DNA of 64,000 nucleotides from Phocoena phocoena (GCF_963924675.1 NC_089225.1:85409951-85473950), one strand, 5' to 3'. Numbered from the stretch's first letter, positions 49,200 through 60,060 are shown. Numbers and translations are program-made. Notes: generated by a model not told the origin, from the letters alone.

Positions 49200-50015
49200 T
49201 AATATACCTTCTCTAGGCTTTGACTTTAAGCACTGTGGTGGAGACTTGTCAGTGCTCACCTCCTATGAAAGATGTTATAAGAAACCCTTGAGGTAGGAAC
49301 TATTCCTAACAATCGTCATGGCTTCCGGAAGAAAGAGAGGGGAGCTTCCCTTAGGGAGAGGAGAAAGAGGGAAAACCTGGCTTTGTAAGGAGGATCTCTT
49401 TTACCCCAGCAATGGTCAGGGAGCCATTTAACGAACATGCTTTTTAGCCATCAAAAGAGAATGTGCGAGAGTTTTTGCAGTTGATTCAATTGATTACGGT
49501 GGGCTGGTAAGACTCCTGCTTTGTAAGGAAATGAGGGGCAGATCTAGAGTTGTAATAGACCTATGTTATTTGGGCAGAGTTAAACAACCTCTGCCCTTTA
49601 TTTCATAATTTAAACGTCCCAAGGGCAGGGAACTTTAATGGATGCAACATTCCAAGTTGGGGAGACAATGGGATTTGGGTAAACCAAAGAGCAGTGGACT
49701 TGCTTTCAGTGGAGAGCGGCTACTCAGTTCCAGCCAACTGCTTCCACGTGGGAAATGAGGGCTTAGTGTTGCCAGAGTTTTTGACAAATGGCTGAATATC
49801 TATATTTTTAATGTGAAAAGTTTCCAACTCCTAAACTACTGTTTTAAAACGAAATAGTTGTGGGCTGTATTCAGCCCAGCTATAAATTTGTGACCTCTGG
49901 GGAAGGCAAACTCTTTGAAGGCTGAGCTTTTCAAAAGCATAGGAGGAGGCTATACATTAAATAAGACAGGAACAAAAGGACAAACGTATGATTGTTTTTG
50001 TATGCATAACTATTC
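49200..50015. other. No feature recognised
   Basis: No frame or motif of note. Confidence 0.5.
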
Positions 50016-50019
50016 AGGT

Positions 50020-50265
50020 TCATAGAGACAAAAAGTAGAATGGTTGTTGCTAGGGACTAGGGGAAGACTGGAAATGGGGACTTATTGTTTAATGGGTACA
50101 GAGTTTCAGTTGGAGAAGGTGAAAAAGTTCTGGAGATGGACAATGGTGATGTTTGTACAATGATGTGAACGTATTTAATGCTACAGAAGCGTACACTTAC
50201 AATGGTTAAAATGGTAAATTTTATGTTACATGTATTTTCCCACAATAAAAAAGGAAAAGAAAAAA
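50020..50265 (+). mobile_element. Old L1M-type 3' end
   Basis: TTCATAGAGACAAAAAGTAG, GAGTTTCAGTTGGAGAAGG and GGTTAAAATGGTAAATTTTA then an A-rich tail. Confidence 0.8.
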
Positions 50266-50269
50266 AGAA

Positions 50270-51290
50270 ATTCAGAGAAGACTTTCTGGAAGAAGTGATC
50301 TCTGTCTTGTCTTATAATTAAAGAATTGAATAAACAACACACACATATATAGTTTTTATCTTCTGCGTATAAACATAGTAAAGGTTCATTGTAGAAAAGT
50401 TAGAAAAGTATAAAGTACAAAAGGAGAAAATAAAAATTGACTTCCATAATCTCAAAAAAACAAACAAACAAACAAATAAATAAATATAAAATGGAAATAG
50501 AAACTCTGAGTTGGCCTCTGAGAATGACGTGCCTCTTTGTCCCAGCAAGGCAACCATAAGATTTTATGCTACTCGGGGCCTCTCCATAGATCCTCATTTT
50601 AACCTTCTCCAATTTGATATAAGAGATTGACTATAAGAGTTGAGACAACTCTTTTTTTCTCCAGGAAAAAAGATGCTACGTACAAGTTCCTAACCTTACT
50701 GGCTTTCTGTTAGAGTTACTATGGAGGACCATGACAAGAAAGGCAAAGAAATGGATCATAACCTAGAACCAGAGCTATTCCTTGGAGCAGTAACAAAGCT
50801 GGTTCTCAAGAGGAATGGTGAGTAAACTCCCTGCTAAATGACCCTCACCCTGTCTTCTGCCACCTCTCATTAGATCCCTATGTCCCTGCCTCATCATTGC
50901 TCTAAGTCCCACAACTTGGGCCTTTCAACTCCTACCTGTAAGCTCTGCTCTGCCCCAAACTTGAACTCAAATATGCTCCTTGTTCAAAGTGTAACTTGGC
51001 AGTCATGCTGATCCATGGTTCTCTTTCTACTTCATTCTCTGATTTGGGTAACTGGGTTATTGCCTTGTCGCTCGTCCTTGCTCCCAGGTTCCAGTTTTGG
51101 ATTGCCATACCTTAGGTCCTCTGGAGAACACTGACCTCTGTTACCACATTTCCGTGACACTGCTCCTTTGCTCTCTGGGAGGATCCATGCTTCTCTCCTA
51201 CATTGGTTAGACTACTGACTTACCACCCCAGGAGGCATTGCTCTGACACTAATTCTCATCCCTTATTACCACCATCTGTACCAGCGGTAC
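50270..51290. other. No feature recognised
   Basis: Includes an AAAC/AAAT simple repeat near 50455-50485; otherwise nothing. Confidence 0.5.
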
Positions 51291-51292
51291 TC

Positions 51293-51513
51293 AACCAGGG
51301 ACAATTGTGCCTCCCAGGGAATATTTGACAATGTCTAGAGACATTGTTGATTGTCACAACAGGGGATGGAGGATGAGGGGGGAAATGCTACTGGTATCTA
51401 GTGAGTAGAGGCCAAGGATGCTGCTAAGCACCCTGTAATAGACAGCTCCCCACAACAAAGAATTATCTTGCCCCAAAAGTCAAGGATGCCAAAGTTAAGA
51501 AACCCTGATCTAC
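51293..51513 (+). mobile_element. MER5A hAT MITE
   Basis: AGCGGTACTCAACCAGGGAC, TTTGACAATGTCTAGAGACA and CAACAAAGAATTATCTTGCC, ending GTTAAGAAACCCTG, form an almost full MER5A. Confidence 0.85.
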
Positions 51514-51933
51514 ACACACTGAGCTCAGTCTGAACTCCTTTCTTCTATCTCTTGCTGCTGAATCTGCTCTTTTCCCGTGGGCACCTTCATCTTGGGAGTC
51601 CTGGCTTGGCCTGGTCTGCTCTATCCCGCTACCAACCAACTGTGTTTTATAGAGGTTGCAAACTGTTAGTCTGTGTGTTGGTCTCTGTGTCTGTGGTTGA
51701 AAAACTGTTAAAGATGTTTGGTGTAGATGCTAATATTAAACATTAATAGAGGGCTTCCCTGGTGGAGCAGTGGTTGAGAGTCCGCCTGCCGATGCAGGGG
51801 ACATGGGTTTGTGCCCCGGTCCGGGAAGATCCCACATGCCGCGGAGCGGCTAGGCCCGTGAGGCATGGCCGCTGAGCCTGCGCGTCCGGAGCCTGTGCTC
51901 CGCAATGGGAGAGGCCACAACAGTGAGAGGCCC

Positions 51934-52453
51934 TGTGGGGCCTTTAGGGACTTTCCACCCCCTCACTTGTTCCCGTAAACCAATTCTTCTCCCTATCGTG
52001 CGCCACTCCTTCTCCCTATCGAAACCAATTCTTCTCCCTATCGTGCGCCACTCCTTCTCCCTATCGAAACCAATTCTTGGAGTTTTTCAGTTGACGGGGA
52101 CTTGCCAGACAGCGGGTAATTTTCCAGTTGCCCGTAACAGGTATACGCCCTAACCGCCACAATGAACAGACAACTATAACGGCCAGAAGGTGGGACAAAA
52201 GTTCCTAAGCCAATGAATTCAAAAGTCACCACATTTACCCAATCATTGTGAGAATATACCCGCCCTATGAGTAAATAAACCTATAAAAAGTATGTGATTC
52301 CGCTTTTAGGGGTTCCCCATCGGCCTCCTGCGTGAGGTTCAGGGAACCCCGGTGCATCGGCTCCTAATAAACCTCTTGCATGTTGCAGCAGCTCTCGACT
52401 CTTGGCGGTTCTTGGGCGAGTTGGAATCCCTCGTAGACCGTTTGGGTCTAACA
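51934..52453 (+). repeat. 5' LTR (520 bp)
   Basis: U3 carries a 45 bp direct repeat (51977-52021 and 52022-52066) plus a 12-base partial third copy, CCAAT-type motifs (about 52209 and 52238) and TATAAA at 52282. AATAAA at 52366-52371 marks the R region, and the LTR ends ...TCTAACA. It differs from the 3' LTR only at 52390 (A here, G at 58948). Confidence 0.97.
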
Positions 52454-52455
52454 TT

Positions 52456-52473
52456 TGGGGGCTCGTCCGGGAT
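52456..52473 (+). other. Primer binding site, tRNA-Pro type
   Basis: TGGGGGCTCGTCCGGGAT begins two bases after the LTR. It is complementary to the 3' end of tRNA-Pro, the primer used by many gammaretroviruses. Confidence 0.93.
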
Positions 52474-52724
52474 CCCCTCTCGCCCCCGGGTCACAAGAAC
52501 ATCGGGAGTCGGAGGTATCAGGTAGGCTCGAGCCCAATTGTCTGTTTGTTTGTCGTTTGTTTGTTGCTAGCCGCCATTAGGAAAAAGCCGTGCGAACCGG
52601 CTTGCTGTGGAATCTGTATTGGACTCCTGGCTAGGCAGACGTGCCGAAAGCTGGTGTCCACGGGCCCCGGGGGACGCCCTGGTGGTCCATCTGGAAGGAG
52701 AAACAAATTTTGTCTCCCCTTCAT

Positions 52725-52928
52725 CTGGTTCTGGCAGGTTATATAAGCTGCCATCTGAATTTGAGTTGGTTTCGGGTTTAAGTTCGCGGCGGCTGGTTCT
52801 GGCAGGTTATATAAGCTGCCATCTGAATTTGAGTTGGTTTCGGGTTTAAGTTCGCGGCGGCTGGTTCTGGCAGGTTATATAAGCTGCCATCTGAATTTGA
52901 GTTGGTTTCGGGTTTAAGTTCGCGGCGG
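52725..52928 (+). repeat. Three perfect 68 bp tandem repeats in the proviral leader
   Basis: Units at 52725-52792, 52793-52860 and 52861-52928 appear identical. Each contains GGTTATATAAGCTGCC, so a TATATAA string occurs three times, and each ends GTTCGCGGCGG. They lie 70 bp before the gag ATG, in the expected packaging region. Confidence 0.95.
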
Positions 52929-52998
52929 CAATATCAATGTGTGTCTTTTGAAATTTTATTGTTTTTCTGTACTATTATCTTTCTTTTGACGGACGACA

Positions 52999-54348
52999 AT
53001 GGGACGAATTATGACGACTCCTCTTTCTCTTACCCTAAGCCACTGGACTGAAGTTAGGGCTAGGGCCCACAACCTTTCGGTAGAAGTAAGGAAAGGAAAA
53101 TGGCAAACGCTGTGTACCTCTGAGTGGCCTACATTTCAGACAGGGTGGCCACCCGAAGGATCTTTTTTGTTAGATAAGGTTGGGCTAGTCAAGTCTAGGG
53201 TCTTTAACACAGGACCCCACGGACACCCAGACCAGATACCATATATCTTGGTCTGGGAAGATCTAGTTCTCTCCCCGCCTCCGTGGGTCCGGCCCTTTGT
53301 TTCCTCAACAGACACGTCTGCATGCGCTCCAGCACAATCGGAGATATTGGCCCTGAAGAAAACCCCAGACACGGAAAAGTCATCTGCTGCCCCGGACCCG
53401 CCAAAGGCGATATATCCTGACCTGCAGTCTGATTTGCTTCTTCTAGATTCCCCACCTCCTTATCCTCCGGCCCTAAATCCCATGTCGCCCCTAGGACCCC
53501 CAGCTTCACAACCCTCCGCACCAGTAGGGCCACCTGTTATGGCGGAAAGGGGGGGTCCCTCGGCGGGCACCAGAAGCCGGAGGGCTGTTTCCCCGGATTC
53601 TACTGCTTTACCCCTTAGAGAATATGGCCCCCCTGATAACCACGGGAATAGGCCCCTTCAATACTGGCCCTTTTCCTCTGCAGATCTTTATAATTGGAAG
53701 ATGCATAACCCTACTTTCTCTGAAAACCCACAGGCTCTTACTGCTTTAATAGAGTCTCTTGTCTTCTCCCACCAACCCACCTGGGATGATTGTCAACAGC
53801 TCCTCCAGACTCTCCTCACAACTGAGGAGAGGCAACGGGTTCTCCTGGAGGCTAAAAAGAATGTGTTAGCCGCCAATGGACAACCTACCCAGTTGCCTAA
53901 CGAGATTGATGCCGGGTTTCCACTCGTCAGGCCGAATTGGGACTTTAATACCCCGGAAGGTAAGGAGCACCTGAAAATGTATCGCCAGGCTCTGGTGGCG
54001 GGTCTCCATGGAGCGGCCAGGCGCCCCACGAATTTGGCTAAGGTAAGAGAGGTAACTCAGGGGCCCCAGGAATCGCCAACCGTGTTCCTAGAACGCTTAA
54101 TGGAGGCTTTTAGACGATTCACTCCTTATGATCCAACCTCTGAGGAACATAAGGCCACCATAGCAATGGCTTTTATTGACCAGGCGGCCCCTGATATTAG
54201 AAAGAAGTTACAAAGGCTGGATGGCCTACAAGGTTTCTCCCTTCAGGACTTAGTAAAAGAGGCAGATAAGGTATATTATAAGAGGGAGACAGAAGAAGAA
54301 AGAGAAGAAAGAAAGCAGAAGGAACAAGAGGCTTGTGAGGTAAGATGA
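52999..54348 (+). CDS. gag: ERV gag, truncated before nucleocapsid (449 codons)
   Basis: Virion structural polyprotein. Starts [10 protein letters not shown] with Gly2 as a potential myristoylation site, then a matrix domain (about 1-130), a proline-rich p12-like segment with the late motif PPPY at 152-155, capsid from about residue 205, a major-homology-like stretch near 356-375, and a charged helix (425-445). Ends at TGA (54346-54348). The same frame continues past this stop into the zinc knuckle, so the stop cuts off nucleocapsid. Its long uninterrupted length indicates recent origin. Confidence 0.92.
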   Translation: MGRIMTTPLSLTLSHWTEVRARAHNLSVEVRKGKWQTLCTSEWPTFQTGWPPEGSFLLDKVGLVKSRVFNTGPHGHPDQIPYILVWEDLVLSPPPWVRPFVSSTDTSACAPAQSEILALKKTPDTEKSSAAPDPPKAIYPDLQSDLLLLDSPPPYPPALNPMSPLGPPASQPSAPVGPPVMAERGGPSAGTRSRRAVSPDSTALPLREYGPPDNHGNRPLQYWPFSSADLYNWKMHNPTFSENPQALTALIESLVFSHQPTWDDCQQLLQTLLTTEERQRVLLEAKKNVLAANGQPTQLPNEIDAGFPLVRPNWDFNTPEGKEHLKMYRQALVAGLHGAARRPTNLAKVREVTQGPQESPTVFLERLMEAFRRFTPYDPTSEEHKATIAMAFIDQAAPDIRKKLQRLDGLQGFSLQDLVKEADKVYYKRETEEEREERKQKEQEACEVR

Positions 54349-56610
54349 GATAAGAGGCAAGAAAGACATTTGAGTAAGATACTGGCCACTGTAGTCAGAG
54401 GAGGAAACAGTAGAGACAGAAATAGACAGAAAGGGCGAACAACGGATAGAAGGCGGCCATTAGACAAGGACCAATGTGCCTACTGTAAAGAAAAAGGTCA
54501 TTGGGCAAGAGAATGCCCTAAAAAAAGGAACGGGGGAAGGATCACTAAGCCTTTTCATCTGTACGTGGCCGAGAATAAAGGTATTGCAAAGGGAGTACTA
54601 ACTCAGAAACTGGGCCCCTGGAATCGCCCGGTTGCGTACCTATCAAAGAAATTGGATCCTGTGGCAGCAGGATGGCCCGCCTGTTTAAAAATAATCGCCG
54701 CGGTGGCCGCTTTGGTCAAAGATGCTGACAAACTGACTTTGGGGCAGAACCTAACGATAACAGCCCCCCATGCATTAGAAAGTGTAATTCGCCAGCCACC
54801 CGACAGATGGCTAACAAATGCCAGGATGACTCATTACCAAGCCCTGCTGTTAAACTCAGATCGTATTAAGTTTACCTCAGCCACAGGACTCAACCCGGCC
54901 ACCTTGCTACCCGACCCTGACCTGGAAAGCACTACCGTCATCCATGATTGTCAGGAAGTACTGGCTGCAGCACACCGTAGCAGACCAGACTTGATGGATC
55001 AGCCCCTCCCCAACGCCGACGTTACCTGGTTTACTGACAGAAGCAGTTTCCTAGAGGAAGGTAAGCGTCGGGCGGGAGCAGCCGTGGTAGACGGGAAAGA
55101 GGTCATCTGGGCAGCCACATTACCGCAAGGGACATCGGCCCAACGGGCTGAACTAATCGCCATGACTAGAGCATTGGAACTAGCAGAAAACAAAAAGGTA
55201 AACATCTATACGGACAGTAGATACGCATTTGCTACCGCCCAGGTCCATGGGGCCATTTACCAACAAAGAGGGTTGCTCACCTCGGCGGGCAAAGAAATTA
55301 AAAACAAAGAAGAAATAGTGGCACTGCTAGCTGCCCTCATGCTCCCCACTAAAGTCAGCATCATTCATTGCCCCGGACACCAGAAGGACAATACCCCGGT
55401 GACAAGAGGCAACAACATGGCAGATAGGGTGGCACGAGAAGTGGCTCTATGGGAAATCATACTAGAACTATCAGATGAGAGTCCTGGGAAACCAAATGAT
55501 AGGGGAACAAGTACCCCAGCCATAACTAAAGGAACATTATCTCCTCAACAAGCAAAATCCATGCTACAACAGATTCACAGATGGACACACTTGGGAACCA
55601 AAAAGATGATGTCCCTACTACACAAGACAGGTTATGATACCCCTGGACTAACTAAATTAGCTGAGCAGATTGCACGAGAGTGCATTCCATGCCAACAGGT
55701 AAACTCCCATAAAGGAAAACTTGAGGTCGGAAAAAGGCTCAGAGGAGACCGCCCAGGAGCCTATTGGGAGGTCGACTTCACTGAAATACGCCCTGGAAGG
55801 TACGGTAACAGGTATCTTCTAGTTTTTATAGATACCTTCTCAGGATGGGTAGAAGCTTTCCCGACGAAGGAGACAGCTACTGTGGTGGCCAAAAAGATCT
55901 TAAAAGAAATTTTCCCCCGGTTCGGGGCACCAAAGGTAATAGGATCAGATAATGGTCCCGCCTTCGTCGCCCAGGTAAGTCAGGGTGTGGCCAAATACCT
56001 GGGGACTGATTGGAAATTACATTGTGCCTATAGACCCCAGAGTTCAGGACAGGTAGAGAAAATGAATAGAACTCTAAAAGAGACCCTAACTAAATTGTCC
56101 ATAGAGACTGGCGGTACAGATTGGACGGTGCTCCTTCCCTTAGCCCTGTTCCGGGCTAGAAATACCCCCTCCCGCTATTATCTTACTCCATTTGAAATAC
56201 TATACGGGGCTCCACCTCCTCTTTTTACGCTAAGGAAAATATTAAGTCCTGACTGTCAGAATAACACTGACTTATATGCTAGGCTGTTGGGACTCCAGTT
56301 GGTCCAAAAGGAGGTGTGGTCCCAGCTGGCAGAGGCTTACCGACCAGGAACACCAGCAGAGGCTCATCCCTTCCAAGTCGGAGATTCCGTGTACGTCCGT
56401 CGGCACCGAACCCAGACTCTAGAGCCTCGGTGGAAAGGACCATACATCATCCTGCTCACCACCCCCACGGCTATAAAGGTAGACGGCATCGCTGCGTGGA
56501 TCCACGCTTCACACGTGAAGGCCGCACCAGCATCTGCAACATCGGAATGGCGAGCCCAAAAGACCAGCAACCCGCTCAAGCTCAAGCTTCTGCGATCATC
56601 AGATTTATAA
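54349..56610 (+). pseudogene. pol: ERV pol remnant: nucleocapsid fused to RT connection, RNase H and integrase
   Basis: Open from after the gag TGA to 56610 in the gag frame. A CCHC knuckle (Cys 54475, Cys 54484, His 54499, Cys 54514) is followed within about 30 bases by the C-terminal connection region of reverse transcriptase (from about 54550). Protease and the RT catalytic domain, including its YxDD site, are therefore absent. RNase H acidic residues are visible at 55036, 55150, 55213 and 55423, although the usual Gly after the first Asp is Arg (TDRSS). Integrase keeps its HHCC ligands (His 55576, His 55588, Cys 55681, Cys 55690), the DDE triad (Asp 55774, Asp 55948, Glu 56056) and a C-terminal domain. 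No enzyme complement for replication remains. Confidence 0.9.
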
Positions 56611-58458
56611 CTTTAACTTTGTTACCCCTACTGACTGTGAGTAATTTTAGTCCTCACCTGCCCCAGCGTTTAACCTGGCAGGTAATTTCCCAGACTGGAG
56701 ATGTAATATGGTCTGTTAGCAATATCGCTCCCCCATGGACCTGGTGGCCAAACCTTTTTCCTGATGTTTGTAAACTGGCCATAGGGGCTCCCGGTTGGGA
56801 TTTAGAAGACTATTATGATCAACATAATGTTCCAAAAATTTTATCAACTAGAGCTGATTCCTCCGGAAAGGGTTGCAAAAACGGGATTCGGAGGACTGGG
56901 CTCAGAGCTCCTGCTTTCTACATATGCCCCGGGTTCCATCGCCACAGGTCCCTTAATTATAAATATGGAGGAACTGAAAACTTTTATTGCAAAAGCTGGG
57001 GATATGAAACCACAGGAGACACCTATTGGAAGCCCACCTCTGGCTGGGACTTTATTAAGGTGACAGCCAATTATACACACCCAACCAACCCCTTAACTTA
57101 TAGGCCTGAATGTACTAAATGGTGCCATCCCCTTAAGATTTCTTTTAGTGAACCAGGAAAAAAAGATAAAAAACTGGATAAATGGCCATTCATGGGGAAT
57201 CAGGTTTTATAAAGAAGGATATGATGATGGATTACTAATGACCATCAAACTAAAAATTGAAACCCCTACTCCAGTTCCTATAGGCCCCAACCCTGAGATA
57301 GGGCACTCTTTGCTACCTTTGGCCCCTCCCACAGCGTTACCAGAGATAAGAAACCAAACTTTTGAGCCAAAAGGAATGACAATCAAGCCCAAGACCCCCC
57401 GGGACCGAATGCTGTCATTGGTCCAGGCGGCTTTTGAGGTTTTAAATGCCACAAACCCGGAGGCTACCAAATCATGTTGGCTTTGCTACGCTGCTCCTCC
57501 CCCTTATTATGATGCTATAGGATATAATTCTAATTATAATAATGTTAACACTCCAGATCAATGTCGATGGAAACAAGAAGGAAATAGTAAATTGACCCTG
57601 GCCTCAGTATTAGGAAACGGTACATGTGTAGGAACGCCCCCCTCATCCCACCGACATCTTTGTGCCAATTTAAGCCTCCCACAGGGCTCAGGGTATCTCC
57701 TCCCTCCTCCGGATGGATGGTGGGCATGTAACACAGGATTGACCCCCTGCATTTCTTTAGAGGTCCTTAAAGCTTCAACCGATTTTTGTGTGTTAGTTCA
57801 GCTGGTCCCCAGACTCATTTATCATTCAGATTCATCCTTTCTAGATAAATATGAGGGCAGAGGAAGGTTTAAGAGGGAACCCATAACACTCACCCTGGCT
57901 GTACTCCTAGGACTAGAAATGGCAGCCGGGGTAGGAACGGGTACAACAGCCCTCATCCAACAACCCCACTATTATGATGCCTTAAGGCAAGCTGTAGATG
58001 TTGACCTCCGGGCGTTAGAAAGTTCCATAACTCAGTTAAAAGAATCCCTCACCTCGCTTTCAGAGGTGGTAATGCAAAACAGGAGGGGATTAGATCTGCT
58101 GTTCCTTAAGGAGGGCGGACTATGTGCTGCACTAAAAGAAGAATGCTGTTTTTATATTGATCATTCTGGGGCTATTACCAAAACTATGGACAAACTTAGG
58201 GAGCGCCTGGACAAAAGACAACAGGAAAGGGAAAATCAAAAAGGATGGTTTCAATCATGGTTTGATAAATCTCCCTGGCTTACTACTTTAGTTTCCACCT
58301 TGTTAGGGCCCCTCATTATTTTATTGTTGCTCTTAACTTTTGGACCATACATTCTGAATCGCCTGATAGCCTTTATTAGAGAACGCATTAGTACGGTACA
58401 AGTTTTAATGCTAAGGCAACAATACCAAAACTCGCAAAAAGAAACTGAAATTCCATGA
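56547..58458 (+). pseudogene. env: ERV env, frameshifted in mid-SU
   Basis: The ATG at 56547 overlaps the end of pol by 64 bp in another frame, as is usual for gammaretroviruses. A hydrophobic signal peptide follows. The first frame ends at 57212, and the rest of env is open in the +1 frame to TGA at 58456. Both frames are open from about 57148 to 57212, where runs of seven and six A (57158-57173) make an indel likely. Downstream are the SU motif CWLC (57475-57486), a furin site RFKR (57865-57876), a hydrophobic fusion peptide, CX6CC (58123-58149), and a membrane anchor near 58276-58359. As written, no complete envelope protein can be made. Confidence 0.92.
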
Positions 58459-58472
58459 TTGAAATTAGTTAC

Positions 58473-58491
58473 AAAAAAAAAAGGGGGGGAA
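58473..58491 (+). other. Polypurine tract
   Basis: An A-run followed by seven G and AA, immediately before the TG of the 3' LTR; the plus-strand primer site of retroviruses. Confidence 0.9.
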
Positions 58492-59011
58492 TGTGGGGCC
58501 TTTAGGGACTTTCCACCCCCTCACTTGTTCCCGTAAACCAATTCTTCTCCCTATCGTGCGCCACTCCTTCTCCCTATCGAAACCAATTCTTCTCCCTATC
58601 GTGCGCCACTCCTTCTCCCTATCGAAACCAATTCTTGGAGTTTTTCAGTTGACGGGGACTTGCCAGACAGCGGGTAATTTTCCAGTTGCCCGTAACAGGT
58701 ATACGCCCTAACCGCCACAATGAACAGACAACTATAACGGCCAGAAGGTGGGACAAAAGTTCCTAAGCCAATGAATTCAAAAGTCACCACATTTACCCAA
58801 TCATTGTGAGAATATACCCGCCCTATGAGTAAATAAACCTATAAAAAGTATGTGATTCCGCTTTTAGGGGTTCCCCATCGGCCTCCTGCGTGAGGTTCAG
58901 GGAACCCCGGTGCATCGGCTCCTAATAAACCTCTTGCATGTTGCAGCGGCTCTCGACTCTTGGCGGTTCTTGGGCGAGTTGGAATCCCTCGTAGACCGTT
59001 TGGGTCTAACA
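58492..59011 (+). repeat. 3' LTR (520 bp)
   Basis: Same length as the 5' LTR with one mismatch (G at 58948). Includes the 45 bp U3 duplication, TATAAA at 58840 and AATAAA at 58924-58929. Transcription from it would run rightward, away from the GPR1 coding exon. Confidence 0.97.
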
Positions 59012-59292
59012 GCCCACGTACCACAAAAACAAAACAAACAAAAACAAAACATTAATAGACTTCACAAAGATATTAGCTTCTTTTGATAATTTGTATCATC
59101 TGGTAATAATGGGCCTGTATTTTCTGTAGCAGCATTTGCATTCCTCTCCAGACAAGGTATGTACTCTGACTTGCCATGGTCACCACCACTTCCAAATCAC
59201 TCATTTATGACACTTTCCAGGATGCTGTCAGTACTTGAATTTGAAGTCTTTGCTAACACTATGCCTTGTACATAGTAAGAAATAAAATTACT

Positions 59293-59618
59293 GGGCTTCC
59301 CTGGTGGCGCAGTGGTTAAGAATCCACCTGCCAATGCAGGGGATGCAGGTTCAAGCCCTGGTCCGGGAAGATCCCACATGCTGCAGAGCAACTAAGCCCG
59401 TGCGCCACAACTACTGAGCCTGTGCTCTAGAGCCCACAAGCCACAACTACCGAAGCCCGCATGCCTAGAGCCTGTGCTCCACAACAAGAGAAGCCACTGC
59501 AATGAGAGGCCTGCGCACTGCAAAGAAGAGTAGCCCCCACTCGTCCCAACTAGAGAAAGCCCGCGCGCAGCAACGAAGACCCAACACAGCCAAAAGTAAA
59601 TAAATTTAAAGAAAAAAA
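59293..59618 (+). mobile_element. CHR-1 type SINE
   Basis: GGGCTTCCCTGGTGGCGCAG with the long CHR-1 3' body. Target copies AATAAAATTA(C/T)T at both ends. Confidence 0.92.
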
Positions 59619-59969
59619 GGAATAAAATTATTGAAAAAAATAAAACTATACACATATGAGGGTGCAAATGAAGTGTGTGATAATGCAATCTCAAGGTAAT
59701 ATCTGCAATCTCAAAGTAAAAATGTGGTCTGCAAAGAAAGGTTGCTGCCTTGGGTATTTCTGCCAATTTAAATTTAAGGACGTACATTTAAGAACATGTA
59801 TTTTTTTTTTTTAAGAACATGTACTTTTAAACTTTTAAAAACTGATGTTCTGCTGTATCATCCATCATGACGTGTTATACTGATCTGTTTATTCTTAATG
59901 AGATAAGAGAGAAAGAGCAAAAAGAGGTGCAGAAAGAAAATATGGGGAAATTTGCCCTCAGTTTCACCA

Positions 59970-60060
59970 TGTGGCTATATATATACATACACAGGTACAT
60001 ACATATGCATATATGTGTAAATATATATATGTATATATATATACACACACTACTTTTTTT
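59970..60060. repeat. AT/CA-rich simple repeat
   Basis: Alternating TATATA/CATACA motifs preceding the SINE tail. Confidence 0.8.

Larger units (their letters stand above)
52454..52998 (+). promoter_or_regulatory. Retroviral leader with candidate splice donor
   Basis: Untranslated leader between LTR and gag where the packaging signal normally lies. CAG|GTAGGC at 52519-52527 is a plausible major splice donor for env mRNA. The distal part is occupied by three 68 bp repeats. Confidence 0.7.
51934..59011 (+). mobile_element. Young defective gammaretroviral provirus (ERV1), 7,078 bp
   Basis: Complete proviral frame: 520 bp LTR, tRNA-Pro primer site, leader, gag, deleted pol, env, polypurine tract, 520 bp LTR. 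Both LTRs begin TG and end CA, and the flanks carry the 4 bp duplication GCCC (51930-51933 and 59012-59015). Gag with a PPPY late motif, one CCHC knuckle, a CWLC motif in SU and CX6CC in TM place it among gammaretroviruses. It sits inside a CHR-2 SINE and is antisense to GPR1. Defects: in-frame TGA at 54346, loss of protease and most of reverse transcriptase, and an env frameshift near 57160. It cannot replicate on its own. Gammaretroviral ERVs are known from toothed whales; which family this is would need a search. Confidence 0.97.
51751..59046 (+). mobile_element. CHR-2 SINE split by the provirus
   Basis: The SINE body is 51751-51933 and resumes at 59012-59046 with the sequence leading into the A-rich tail. 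Its own target duplication AAACATTAATAGA is intact on both sides (51738-51750 and 59047-59059), so the SINE is older than the retrovirus. Confidence 0.95.
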
